Source of the DNA: Microbispora hainanensis
GTDB lineage: Bacteria > Actinomycetota > Actinomycetes > Streptosporangiales > Streptosporangiaceae
DNA length: 64,000 bases
Assembly (NCBI RefSeq): GCF_006874475.1
Contig: NZ_VIRM01000015.1
Location: 87,577-151,576 of the forward strand
Direction: 5' to 3'
Shown here: positions 37,317-47,590 of the stretch, one piece after another
Layout: every line of letters starts with the position of its first letter
Position numbering within the stretch: the first letter of the stretch is position 1
The notes under the pieces: generated by a model
Database searches by the model: none
What the model was told of the DNA's origin: nothing
What the model saw: only the letters and a program-made list of their open reading frames with translations
Translations under genes and position numbers: made by a program

Positions 37317-37362
37317 CTGTCCACTGTAGGAGCCTGGCCCGCCATCTGCACGTGAACGGTCC

Positions 37363-37376
37363 AATCGTGCACAAGG
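37363..37376. promoter_or_regulatory. Candidate OhrR autoregulatory operator
   Basis: AATCGTGCACAAGG lies 47 bases upstream of the MarR gene start and matches the hydrolase-upstream site at 11 of 14 positions, including the core GTGC-R-CAAGG. Its position suggests negative autoregulation. Confidence 0.5.
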
Positions 37377-37387
37377 TTTTATGGTGT

Positions 37388-37417
37388 GGCGTGACCCGGC
37401 TCCGGCCGGGTCACGCC
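37388..37417. terminator. Hairpin terminator
   Basis: GGCGTGACCCGG and CCGGGTCACGCC are perfect 12-bp arms with a 6-base loop. It lies 7 bases beyond the stop of the secreted repeat protein (minus strand). There is no T-tract, as is usual in actinomycetes. Confidence 0.75.
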
Positions 37418-37423
37418 GGCCCG

Positions 37424-37720
37424 TCAGCGGCAGTGGCGCAGCACCGTGGGCTCGCCGCAGGTCTGGGTCGCTGTGGGGGTGCCGGCCTGCGCGCCGAGGC
37501 CGAGGCCGAGGCCGAGGTCGACGTCCAGGTCGAGGGCGACGTCGAGGCCGAGTCCCAGGCCGACGTTCGCGTCGGCCGTGGCGCCGAGGCCCACGGCGGC
37601 GGTGGCGGGCCTGGTGGCCGTCGGCGCGTCACAGCCGCAGCCCGCGTAGGCGGGCGCGGCGGCGAGGACGCCCGCACAGGTCAGGGCGGCCAGGGACATA
37701 AGACGAATAGGGCGGTGCAT
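37424..37720 (-). CDS. Secreted Gly/Leu/Asp dipeptide-repeat protein
   Basis: A 98-aa protein with a Sec signal peptide (MHRPIRLMSLAALTCAGVL, then AAAPAYA before a predicted cut). The mature part starts with GCGC, has an alternating GLGLGLDVALDLDVDLGLG core and ends with two more cysteines. Alternating hydrophobic and small or acidic residues suggest a beta-rich or aggregating structure. No family was recognised. ATG 37720 has GAGG 8 bases upstream. Confidence 0.65.
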   Translation of the reverse strand: MHRPIRLMSLAALTCAGVLAAAPAYAGCGCDAPTATRPATAAVGLGATADANVGLGLGLDVALDLDVDLGLGLGLGAQAGTPTATQTCGEPTVLRHCR

Positions 37721-37892
37721 GAAGATTCCTCATCTCAGCTGTAACTGATCGTGCTTGATCGTCACTCTTCGTATCCGTGCGTAGGTAGCGACAAACTCAG
37801 GCCACGCCCGGCGAGGCACCAAAAGCCCGGCGAGAACCGGTGGACGAAACGGGCCATTGCCCACCGGAAAGTACGGACGTACCGTCAGGGGC

Positions 37893-38252
37893 GTGGCAGT
37901 CATCCACAGGGAACGCATGGCCTGGGAGAGCGCCAGGATCTTCGTCGCGGCCGCGACGGCCGACGCCTACTGGTGGCTCGGCGAGACGCTCGGACGCCGT
38001 CTCGGGCAGGCGTACGAACGGGACCTGGCCCGCACCCGCGTGCGCCTCCAGCGCGAGGAGGCCGAGCCGGTGCAGGGCCCCCGCGCCGCAGGTGAGGACG
38101 TGTTGTCCGCCGAGGTCGGCGCCTGGCGCGCCCGGATCGAGGACGTTCTGACGGAGCGTCCGGAGCTCGCGGCGGTCCTGCGGCAGGTGATCGAGGAGAC
38201 CGGCCGCCGTATGGGCCATCGGCACTCCACCGGCCCGGCGCTCCGGGAATGA
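37893..38252 (+). CDS. Hypothetical soluble protein
   Basis: A 119-aa protein from a GTG at 37893 (CAGGGG just upstream); an ATG at 37857 would add 12 residues. It is largely helical and charged (AWESARIFVAAATADAYWWL; RRLGQAYERDLARTRVRLQ). No family was recognised. It converges on copA, and a strong shared terminator separates them. Confidence 0.5.
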   Translation: MAVIHRERMAWESARIFVAAATADAYWWLGETLGRRLGQAYERDLARTRVRLQREEAEPVQGPRAAGEDVLSAEVGAWRARIEDVLTERPELAAVLRQVIEETGRRMGHRHSTGPALRE

Positions 38253-38255
38253 CCA

Positions 38256-38292
38256 AGGCCGGGTTGTCCACAGGCTGTGGACAACCCGGCCT
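38256..38292. terminator. Bidirectional terminator made of two inverted DnaA-box-like sequences
   Basis: AGGCCGGGTTGTCCACAG and CTGTGGACAACCCGGCCT are perfect 18-bp arms separated by one base. It sits between the convergent ends of 37893-38252 and copA. Each arm contains TTGTCCACA, the consensus actinobacterial DnaA box, in inverted orientation. Confidence 0.85.
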
Positions 38293-38316
38293 CGAATGCC
38301 GTCAACGGAAGCGGCG

Positions 38317-40563
<2,247 letters not shown>

Positions 40564-40592
40564 CGCTCCTCCTTTCCGCGTCCAGTGCGCTG

Positions 40593-41528
40593 TCAGTGGC
40601 CCGCCGTATCGGTGGCCCGTACGGTGAAGGCGGCGGTGTGCACGGTCCCGCCGTGCTTGAAGTCGAGGAACAGGCGGTAGTCGCCGCCGCTCGGGGCCGA
40701 CGCGGCGAAGGTCACCCCGGCCGCCGTCGTGTCCTCCTCGGGATGCACGTGCAGGTAGGCCAGGTCGCCCGCACGGATCGCGACGAGGTGGCCGTTGGCG
40801 CCCAGGTAGGGCTCGAGATCGCCGACCGGCTTGCCGTCCTTGCTCACCGTGAACACGAGCTTACTCACCTGGCCCGGCGTGAGGTCGCCGGCCAGCGTCA
40901 CCGTGTATCCGTCCACCTGAGCCGTACGATCCACCGGCGGCAGCGGCCGGGGCCGGTAGTCGCCGGGGACGAACAGGTCCGCGCCGAGGGTCAGGCCGGG
41001 CCCGCCCTCGGGGGCGAAGTCCGCGAACACCCGATAGGCGCCGGCGTCGGGCAGCGTCAGCGGCACCGACCAGACCCCGTCGCCGGCCTCCTCCGGGTGC
41101 AGGTGCCAGAAGTCGCCGAGGTCCCTGGAGACCACGATGAAGTGCAGCTCCTTCTCGTGCTTCACCTGATAGCGGGTCACCGGCGCGCCGTCGGGACCGT
41201 TCACGGTGAACCGGAAGCCGGTGGCCTTCCCGCGCGTGAGCGTCGTGGTCAGGGGGACCAGCGTGTAGCCGTCCTGGGAGATCTGCAGACCCGGGAGCGC
41301 GCTCGCCACCTCCGAGGCCTCCTCGTGAGCGTGGCCGGGCGCAGGGCCCGTGGAGCCAGTGGGGTCGGTGGAGCCAGTGGGGCCGCTGGGGTCCGCATGG
41401 CCGTGGGCGGGGCGCGGGGTCGCGCGCGGGGGCTCGCCGGAGCCCAGCGCGGTCCCCGCGCCCAGCGCCGCCACGAAGATCACAGCGAGGCCCGCGGCAT
41501 ACGCGCCGAGCCGGGCCGGGGTGTTCAC
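40593..41528 (-). CDS. Secreted or membrane-anchored copper-associated protein
   Basis: A 311-aa protein with an N-terminal hydrophobic helix ([18 protein letters not shown]) acting as signal or anchor. It continues with a His/Pro/Thr-rich linker ([15 protein letters not shown], from a short DNA repeat) and two beta-rich halves. Each half holds a metal-ligand-like motif, [13 protein letters not shown] and [11 protein letters not shown]. It lies between copZ and copA with a 4-base overlap on one side, so a role in extracytoplasmic copper handling is likely. No exact family was recognised. Confidence 0.75.
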   Translation of the reverse strand: MNTPARLGAYAAGLAVIFVAALGAGTALGSGEPPRATPRPAHGHADPSGPTGSTDPTGSTGPAPGHAHEEASEVASALPGLQISQDGYTLVPLTTTLTRGKATGFRFTVNGPDGAPVTRYQVKHEKELHFIVVSRDLGDFWHLHPEEAGDGVWSVPLTLPDAGAYRVFADFAPEGGPGLTLGADLFVPGDYRPRPLPPVDRTAQVDGYTVTLAGDLTPGQVSKLVFTVSKDGKPVGDLEPYLGANGHLVAIRAGDLAYLHVHPEEDTTAAGVTFAASAPSGGDYRLFLDFKHGGTVHTAAFTVRATDTAGH

Positions 41529-41734
41529 GAGACACCCGCCACGTCATATCCGGCCTCCCGGACGGCCGCCACGACGGCCGCGTCGTCGACGCCGCCGTCG
41601 CTCTCGACCGTCAGCGAACCGGTGGCCAGGTCGACCTGAACGCCGGTCACGCCGGGGACCCCGCCGACCTCCTCCTTGACCGAGCTGACGCAGTGGCCGC
41701 AGGTCATGCCGGTGACGGTGTAGGTGCTGGTCAT
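41525..41734 (-). CDS. copZ: Copper chaperone (HMA domain)
   Basis: A 69-aa HMA-domain protein with the metal site GMTCGHC. ATG 41734 is chosen because CAGGAGT lies 8 bases upstream; the longer frame to 41779 overlaps the operator. It delivers Cu(I) to CopA. It is the first gene of the operon. Confidence 0.9.
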   Translation of the reverse strand: MTSTYTVTGMTCGHCVSSVKEEVGGVPGVTGVQVDLATGSLTVESDGGVDDAAVVAAVREAGYDVAGVS

Positions 41735-41777
41735 GCCGATCACTCCTGATAACTCGTTCCGCATCGACGGGAACACC

Positions 41778-41794
41778 ATACCCCCCTATGGTAT
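41778..41794. promoter_or_regulatory. CsoR-like copper operator
   Basis: ATACCCCCCTATGGTAT is a G/C-tract inverted repeat (ATACC and GGTAT arms) 44 bases upstream of copZ. It resembles the ATACCC-GGGTAT operators of the CsoR copper repressors. No csoR gene is in the window, so a trans-acting regulator is implied. Confidence 0.6.
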
Positions 41795-41838
41795 TTTCGC
41801 GTCAAGCCGGGGCCCCTGGAGAGAGGGGGCCGGGCGGG

Positions 41839-43125
41839 CTAGAGGAGGTAGCGCAACCAGAGGTACGGCACGCACAGGGCCACCGTGACGACGGTGACCA
41901 CCAGGCCATATTTGGTGAACTGCCAGAAACTGATTTTCGCGCCGTTGCGTTCGGCGATGCCGAGGATGACGACGTTGGCGGAGGCGCCCACGGCGGTGGC
42001 GTTGCCGCCGAGGTCGGCGCCGAGCGCGAGCGCCCACCACAGCACGTTGTGGTCGCCGGGCACGTGCTGCGCTAGGTCGGCCACGATCGGGCTCATCGTC
42101 GCGACGTACGGGATGTTGTCCACGATCGCGGACAGCCCGGCCGACCCCCAGAGCAGGACCATGGTGGTCACGCCGGGCCGCCCGGCCGTCGCCTCCGCCG
42201 CCGCCTGCGACACCTGGGCGATCACCCCGGTCTCGACGAGCGCGCCGACCATCACGAACAGCCCGGCGAAGAACACCAGCGTGGGCCACTCCACCTCGCG
42301 CAGCGCGTCCTCGGTGGTGATCTTGGTGACCAGCACGAGCAGCCCCGCCCCGAGCAGCGCCACGACCGACGGCTCGTAGTGCAGCACCGGGTGCAGCACG
42401 AACGCCGCGATGACCACGCCGAGCACGGACAGGCTCTGCACGAGCATGACCTTGTCCTGGATGGCCGCCCGCTCGTCCAGCTGCATGATCTCGGCCGCCC
42501 GCTCGGGGTCATACCGGAACGCCTTGCGGAACAGCAGCCGGCACAGTCCGATGAAGACCGCCGTCAGCACGATCACCAGCGGTGCGAGGTGGACGAGGAA
42601 GTCGTTGAAGGTCAGCCCGGCGCGCGAGGCGATGATGATGTTCGGCGGATCGCCGACGAGGGTCGCGGTGCCGCCGATGTTGGACGCCATCGCCTCGGCG
42701 ATCAGGAACGGCGCGACCGGCAGCGCGAGGCGTTCGCAGACGAGGAACGTGACCGGCGCGATCAGCAGCACGGTCGTGACGTTGTCCAGCAGCGCCGACG
42801 CGGCGGCCGTGATCACCAGGAGCAGCACCATGAGCCGGAACGGCCGTCCCCTGGCCCGTTTGGCCGCCCAGATCGCGAGATATTCGAACACGCCGGTCTG
42901 CCGCAGCACCCCGACGATGATCATCATGCCCAGCAGCAGGAAGACGACGTTCCAGTCCACGCCGGACTCCTGCGAGAAGAACGCGGAGCCGGCCGCGGTC
43001 GCGTGGACCAGCAGCATGATGGCTGCGCCGCCCAGGGCGGCCTTGACCCGGTGGACTTTCTCGCTGGCGATGAGGACGTACGTGGCGACGAAGACGATCG
43101 CCGCCAGCCATGCGGTCACCGTCAT
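41839..43125 (-). CDS. ArsB/NhaD-family (ion transporter superfamily) permease
   Basis: A 428-aa membrane protein with about eleven helices and the duplicated IT-superfamily hairpins: TAAASALLDNVTTVLLIAP with GGTATLVGDPPNIIIAS, and GSAGLSAIVDNIPYVATM with LGGNATAVGASANVVILG. The substrate could be an anion or Na+/H+. ATG 43125 overlaps the stop of the upstream CBS gene (ATGA). Confidence 0.88.
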   Translation of the reverse strand: MTVTAWLAAIVFVATYVLIASEKVHRVKAALGGAAIMLLVHATAAGSAFFSQESGVDWNVVFLLLGMMIIVGVLRQTGVFEYLAIWAAKRARGRPFRLMVLLLVITAAASALLDNVTTVLLIAPVTFLVCERLALPVAPFLIAEAMASNIGGTATLVGDPPNIIIASRAGLTFNDFLVHLAPLVIVLTAVFIGLCRLLFRKAFRYDPERAAEIMQLDERAAIQDKVMLVQSLSVLGVVIAAFVLHPVLHYEPSVVALLGAGLLVLVTKITTEDALREVEWPTLVFFAGLFVMVGALVETGVIAQVSQAAAEATAGRPGVTTMVLLWGSAGLSAIVDNIPYVATMSPIVADLAQHVPGDHNVLWWALALGADLGGNATAVGASANVVILGIAERNGAKISFWQFTKYGLVVTVVTVALCVPYLWLRYLL

Positions 43126-43559
43126 GTGAGCCGCTTCAGCAGTGCGGAGAGCGTGACCGCGCCCAGCAGGCGGTCGCCGTCGAGCACGGCGACCAGAGGG
43201 CTGCGGGTGCGTGCCATCAGCGCGCCGACCTCCAGGAGCGTGGCGTCCGGATCGGTCGCCGGAAGCTCGCGCGGCCGTTCCGGCAGCGCCTCGCGGACCG
43301 TGCGCTCGCCCAGCGCGCGGACGAACGCGTCGGCGTGGGCCTCGTCGATCACCCGGGCCAGCGCGGGGTCGTCCTGGCAATAGCGGGGCACGGCCAGGCG
43401 CAGCACCTGCGTGCCCGGCAGGATCGACACCGGCGTGCCGCGCTCGTCCAGCACGATCAGTCCGGGCAGCTCGCGCTCGGCCATGAGGCGGGCGGCGTCG
43501 GCTACGGGGGAGTCGAGCTCCACGGTGGGGAACGGCACTACGAGATCCCGGGCACGCAT
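43122..43559 (-). CDS. CBS-domain pair protein
   Basis: A 145-aa protein composed of two CBS motifs (ARDLVVPFPTVELDSPVADA with LPGLIVLDERGTPVSIL; LPATDPDATLLEVGALM with SPLVAVLDGDRLLGAVTL). It probably binds an adenosine nucleotide and regulates the co-translated permease at 41839. Confidence 0.88.
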   Translation of the reverse strand: MRARDLVVPFPTVELDSPVADAARLMAERELPGLIVLDERGTPVSILPGTQVLRLAVPRYCQDDPALARVIDEAHADAFVRALGERTVREALPERPRELPATDPDATLLEVGALMARTRSPLVAVLDGDRLLGAVTLSALLKRLT

Positions 43560-43617
43560 GCTCTCACCCGCCTGCCACGTGTGGCTGTGCTCACGTCTGC
43601 CTTCCGGTCGTCGACAC

Positions 43618-43638
43618 GGTCCCCGGGTAGGGGGGACC
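43618..43638. terminator. Short hairpin downstream of the Nudix gene
   Basis: GGTCCCC and GGGGACC form perfect 7-bp arms with a 7-base loop, 40 bases beyond the Nudix stop and before the CBS gene. Confidence 0.45.
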
Positions 43639-43677
43639 CCTTCGCCGACCAGACTTCCCGGCACACCCCGCATCAGG

Positions 43678-45147
43678 CTATCGACTGGACAGGCCGTGCA
43701 AAAGCCCTGAAGAGGCGCGGCGGACGAACACCCCCTCGGCGTACGGCAGGCGTCCGAGCGACCCGGCCGGGAGCGGCGCCGTGCCCTTGGGCGCCTCCGG
43801 CACCGTGCCCTTGGGCGCCTCCGGCAGCCGGGCCGAGAAGGCGAGACGGCGTCCGGCGCGTCCCCGGTGCGAGACGTAGTCGTCCGATCCCGCGAACGTC
43901 ACCTCCCCCACCGGGGCGAGCCGCGCCAGCGCCGCCTCCACGCTCTCGCCCGGCCGTACGACCGTGGCGGGCAGGCGGTCGGTCTCGTCGTCGGAGTGGA
44001 CGAGCACCGCGTCGCCGAGCCGGGCGACCAGGCAGACCGTGACCTCCTCGAACCCGGCGCGTACGGCCTCGGCCGCGAGATCGGCGGGGCCGGGGACGTC
44101 CCATCCGTGCAGGGAGAAGGCCGGCGACCCGGAGACCACGGGAGCGGTGCCGACGACCGCGGGGAGGTCCGGCGAGTGTGGGGCGCCGGGGGTCGCGTTG
44201 ATCGCCGTGGGAAGGGCCGTGGGAAGGCCCGGCCAGCGTGGGGCGCCGGGGGTCGCGTTGGGTGCTGCCGTGGGAAGGCCGCCCGGCGGGCGCACGGCGA
44301 GCGCGCGCCGCACGGCCTCGACGCCCGCCCGCGCGTACGGCACGGTCCGCTCGGGCAGCCGGTCGAACGGAAACCAGGCCAGCTCGGCGCACTTGTGCGG
44401 CTCGGCGTTGACCGGTGTGCCGGTGATGGAGTGCGGCACGAGGAACATCCCGATGCGTGCCGTCCCGCCCGCGTTGTGGTGATGCATGACGTGGACGACC
44501 TCGCAGCCGTCCACCTCGATGCCGAGCTCCTCGCGGGCCTCGCGGACGGCGGCGTCCACCACCGACTCGCCCTCCTCCAGGTGCCCGGACGGCATGATCT
44601 GCCACTCGCCGTCGGCATAGCCGGTGCCCTCGCGGCGGCCGAGCAGCACCTTTTCTCCATCGGTCAGCAGCAGGTGCACGTCGACGACCGGCCGATAGCG
44701 GCCCGGGGCGTACGTCGCGGCGTCGAGCAGCTTGGGCAGGGTCGCGGCGTTCGCGGAGATGTACTCCCCCAGCTCGGGCGGGACCATATTCAGTGTGCGC
44801 GCCTCCTCCGGGCGCACCCGGCGCACCTCGTGCAGGCCGATGTCCGGTTCGAGGAACTCCGGGCCGCTGCGGCGCGACAGGTCGAGCGACACCAGCCGGC
44901 AGGCGAAGACCGTGCTCAGGCGGCCGGGCTCGACGAGGGTGAACACGTGCAGCGCCGGCCCCGCCGTCGCGCCGAGCTCCTCGTCGAGCTCGCGGCGCAG
45001 CGCCGCCTCGGGGCCGGCGTCGGTGTCCTCCACCCCGCCGCCCGGCGTGATCCAGTAGGGCTCCCGCCCCGCCCGCACACGCCGGAACAGGACGATGTCG
45101 TCGCCGTCGAACAGGATGGCCCGGACGCTGTGCCGTACGGAGGTCAT
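43678..45147 (-). CDS. Tandem Nudix hydrolase-domain protein
   Basis: A 489-aa protein. The N-terminal Nudix domain has a slightly irregular box (GGGVEDTDAGP, then RRELDEELGA, one residue longer than consensus). The second domain (about 175-300) has a canonical box (SGHLEEGESVVDAAVREARE ending EELGI). A Pro/Ala linker with two copies of an NATPGAP unit leads to a third, possibly degenerate domain. Near the C-terminus a 24-bp tandem repeat (43779-43826) encodes two EAPKGT units. ATG 45147 is preferred to ATG 45156. The substrate is unknown. Confidence 0.78.
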   Translation of the reverse strand: MTSVRHSVRAILFDGDDIVLFRRVRAGREPYWITPGGGVEDTDAGPEAALRRELDEELGATAGPALHVFTLVEPGRLSTVFACRLVSLDLSRRSGPEFLEPDIGLHEVRRVRPEEARTLNMVPPELGEYISANAATLPKLLDAATYAPGRYRPVVDVHLLLTDGEKVLLGRREGTGYADGEWQIMPSGHLEEGESVVDAAVREAREELGIEVDGCEVVHVMHHHNAGGTARIGMFLVPHSITGTPVNAEPHKCAELAWFPFDRLPERTVPYARAGVEAVRRALAVRPPGGLPTAAPNATPGAPRWPGLPTALPTAINATPGAPHSPDLPAVVGTAPVVSGSPAFSLHGWDVPGPADLAAEAVRAGFEEVTVCLVARLGDAVLVHSDDETDRLPATVVRPGESVEAALARLAPVGEVTFAGSDDYVSHRGRAGRRLAFSARLPEAPKGTVPEAPKGTAPLPAGSLGRLPYAEGVFVRRASSGLLHGLSSR

Positions 45148-45255
45148 GCCCCGCATCCTCTCGCGGATGGTCCGGTGGCCGCCCCTGGAAGGGACCGAAA
45201 TACGGTGAGGAGAGCTCTCCCGCAGGGAGAGGCTCATGAGAAGGGATCCACGGGC

Positions 45256-46191
45256 ATGACCGAAATGACCTACCGGCGGCTGGGGGACTCGGGACTCGTC
45301 GTCTCGGCTCTCGGCCTCGGCGCCAACAACTTCGGCCGCAGGATCGACATCGACGCCACACGCGCCGTGGTCGACGCGGCGCTCGACGCCGGCGTCACGC
45401 TGATCGACACCGCCGACATCTACGGCGAGTCGGAGGCGTACCTCGGTGAGGTGCTCAAGGGGCGGCGTGATCAGGTCGTCATCGCGACCAAGTTCGGCGG
45501 CGACGTGGGCGGCGCCAACGGGCCCGACTGGGGCGCGCGGGCCTCGCGGCGCTACGTCCGCCTGGCGGTCGAGCGGTCCCTGCGCCGCCTCAAGACCGAC
45601 TGGATCGACCTCTACCAGCTGCACTTCCCCGACCCGTCCACGCCGATCGAGGAGACCCTGTCGGTCCTGACCGACCTGGTGCGGGAGGGCAAGGTCCGCT
45701 ACGTGGGCTCGTCCAACTTCGCGTCCTGGCAGGTCACCGACGCCGACTGGATCGCCCGCACCAGCGGCTTCGAGCGTTTCGTGAGCGCGCAGAACGAATA
45801 CAGCCTGCTCGACCGGCGGGTGGAGCGGGAGCTCGTCCCCGCGCTGCTGCACCACGGCATCGGCCTGCTGCCGTACTTCCCGCTGGCGAACGGCCTGCTC
45901 ACCGGCAAGTACCGGCGCGGGGAGGAGCCGCCGGCGGGCACCCGCCTCGAAGGGCGGCCGGAGTATCTGACCGACGCGCGGTTCGAGGTGGTGGAGCGGC
46001 TGCGGGAGTTCGCCGAGCGGCAGGGCGTGACCCTGCTGGACGTCGCGATCGGCGGCCTGCTCGCGCAGCCGGCCGTCTCCTCCGTGATCGCGGGGGCGAC
46101 CCGGCCCGAGCAGATCAAGGCCAACGTCGTGGCGGCGGCGTGGCGGCCGGACGACGCGGCGCTCAAGGAGCTCAACGAGATCACCGGCTGA
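45256..46191 (+). CDS. Aldo/keto reductase
   Basis: A 311-aa AKR of the Kvbeta/YhdN-like group. Catalytic residues are visible as Asp and Tyr in LIDTADIYGESEAYLG, Lys in VIATKFGG and His in YQLHFPDP. The NADPH-binding loop SVIAGATRPEQIKAN is intact. ATG 45256 follows AAGGGA at 10 bases. It is divergent from the Nudix gene. The physiological substrate is unknown. Confidence 0.9.
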   Translation: MTEMTYRRLGDSGLVVSALGLGANNFGRRIDIDATRAVVDAALDAGVTLIDTADIYGESEAYLGEVLKGRRDQVVIATKFGGDVGGANGPDWGARASRRYVRLAVERSLRRLKTDWIDLYQLHFPDPSTPIEETLSVLTDLVREGKVRYVGSSNFASWQVTDADWIARTSGFERFVSAQNEYSLLDRRVERELVPALLHHGIGLLPYFPLANGLLTGKYRRGEEPPAGTRLEGRPEYLTDARFEVVERLREFAERQGVTLLDVAIGGLLAQPAVSSVIAGATRPEQIKANVVAAAWRPDDAALKELNEITG

Positions 46192-46201
46192 GAATATGCA
46201 G

Positions 46202-46230
46202 TTGTGGCTATATAGCTGAGCGGGTATGTT
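46202..46230 (+). promoter_or_regulatory. Housekeeping-type promoter for a leaderless ArsR transcript
   Basis: TTGTGG (46202-46207), a 17-base spacer and TATGTT (46225-46230) form a good sigma-70-like promoter. The GTG start is only 6 bases after the -10, so the mRNA would begin at or next to the start codon. Confidence 0.55.
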
Positions 46231-46236
46231 CTAGGC

Positions 46237-46563
46237 GTGTCAGCGACCTTCGACGTACTCGCCGAGCCCGCCAGACGGCGCATCCTCGACCTGCTGCTCG
46301 AACGTCCCCGCCTGGTCGGGGAGCTCACCGAACGGCTCGGCCTCACCCAGCCCGGCACTTCCAAGCACCTCAAGGTGCTGCGGGAGGCCGGGCTGGTCCG
46401 TGTGCGCAGGGACGCCCAGCGCCGGTGGTACGAACTGTGTCCCGAGCCGCTCGCCGAGATCGACGCCTGGCTCGCGCCCTATCGGCGGCTGTGGTCGGAC
46501 AGCTTCGACGCGCTGGAACGACACCTGGACGCGATGCCCGATCAGCCGGAGGAGAGCCCGTGA
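46237..46563 (+). CDS. ArsR-family winged-helix regulator
   Basis: A 108-aa regulator (FDVLAEPARRRILDLLLERP; LGLTQPGTSKHLKVLREAGL; VRRDAQRRWYEL). It lacks the CVC metal-binding motif, so it belongs to the non-metal ArsR group commonly paired with SRPBCC/AHSA1 proteins. It is co-transcribed with such a gene (GTGA overlap) and is probably leaderless. Confidence 0.88.
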   Translation: MSATFDVLAEPARRRILDLLLERPRLVGELTERLGLTQPGTSKHLKVLREAGLVRVRRDAQRRWYELCPEPLAEIDAWLAPYRRLWSDSFDALERHLDAMPDQPEESP

Positions 46564-47432
46564 ACGCGACACTCGGCATGTACGAAGGACAGGCGGCGCT
46601 GCGCATGGAGCGCAGGCTGGCCCACCCCCGGGAGAAGGTCTGGCGGGCGGTCACCGAGCCCGACCGGCTGGGCCGGTGGTTCCCGTTCAAGGTCGTCGAG
46701 ATGGACCTGCGGGTCGGTGGGAAGATCACGTTCGACGGCGGCGGCACGACGATGGACGCCGAGATCACCGAGCTCGATCCGCCCCGGCTGTTCGCCTTCC
46801 TCCAGCACGCGCCGCGGGAGATGCCGCGCGAGGGCGACAACGTCCTGCGCTTCGAGTTGCTGCCCGACGAGGGCGGCTGCCTGCTCGTGTTCACCCAGGT
46901 CTTCCAGGACCGGCCCGCCGCGGCGAGCTACGCGTCCGGCTGGCAGGTCTGCCTCGACGCCATGGACGCGATCGTCGGCGGACGGCCCGCCGAATGGCCC
47001 GAGGGGAACTTCGCCCACCTCCACGAGGCGTACGTCGAGGCCTTCGGGCTGGCCGAAGGTGTGGCCGAGCGCCTGCCCGAGCCAACGGGCGAGCAGGCGG
47101 GTGGCGGCTGGCGGGTGCGCTTCGAGCGCCAGCTCACCCGGCCGGTCGAGGAGGTCTGGGCGGCCGCCGGCGCCCCCGCCGCCACGCCGGGCGCGCCGGT
47201 GCCCGGCGGCCTCGGCGAGGGGAGCGTCACGGCCGTACGGGAACCCGCCGCCGGGCTTCCCGCGTACGTGGAGTCCGGCGAGCAGGGCAGGCGCGTGCGC
47301 TGGGAACTGTCGCAGGGCACCGGGCACGGCGCCCGGCTGGTCGTCACCGAGACCGGCCTGCCCGACCCCGGCGGGCCGCTGCGGGCGTGGCGGGACCGGA
47401 TAGAGACGCTGGCGCGGGGCCTGCTGGTCTGA
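46560..47432 (+). CDS. SRPBCC/AHSA1-like domain protein
   Basis: A 290-aa protein. The first 150 residues are an AHSA1/SRPBCC hydrophobic-pocket domain (ERRLAHPREKVWRAVTEP; LGRWFPFKVVEMDLRVGGKI), and the C-terminal 100 residues repeat the start of the same fold (VRFERQLTRPVEEVWAAAGA). It probably binds a hydrophobic ligand. The GTG overlaps the ArsR stop. Confidence 0.85.
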   Translation: MNATLGMYEGQAALRMERRLAHPREKVWRAVTEPDRLGRWFPFKVVEMDLRVGGKITFDGGGTTMDAEITELDPPRLFAFLQHAPREMPREGDNVLRFELLPDEGGCLLVFTQVFQDRPAAASYASGWQVCLDAMDAIVGGRPAEWPEGNFAHLHEAYVEAFGLAEGVAERLPEPTGEQAGGGWRVRFERQLTRPVEEVWAAAGAPAATPGAPVPGGLGEGSVTAVREPAAGLPAYVESGEQGRRVRWELSQGTGHGARLVVTETGLPDPGGPLRAWRDRIETLARGLLV

Positions 47433-47486
47433 GCCCGGCCGGCGGCGGCCTACGCTCGCGGGCGGGCGGCCGACACGTGCCGTATC

Positions 47487-47590
47487 GGTCAACGCGCTTG
47501 CGGCCGACCGGCTGGTGTTCACGGCCGACATGGTCAACGCTTGCGGCCCACCGCTTGGTGTCTAGGGCCGACATGGTCAACGCTTGCGGC
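47487..47590. repeat. Tandem repeat of about 44 bp
   Basis: Three copies begin with GGTCAACGC at 47487, 47532 and 47575 (periods 45 and 43). The third copy contains the last codons and stop of the methyltransferase gene, so the array looks like successive duplications of that gene's 3' end. Confidence 0.75.
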
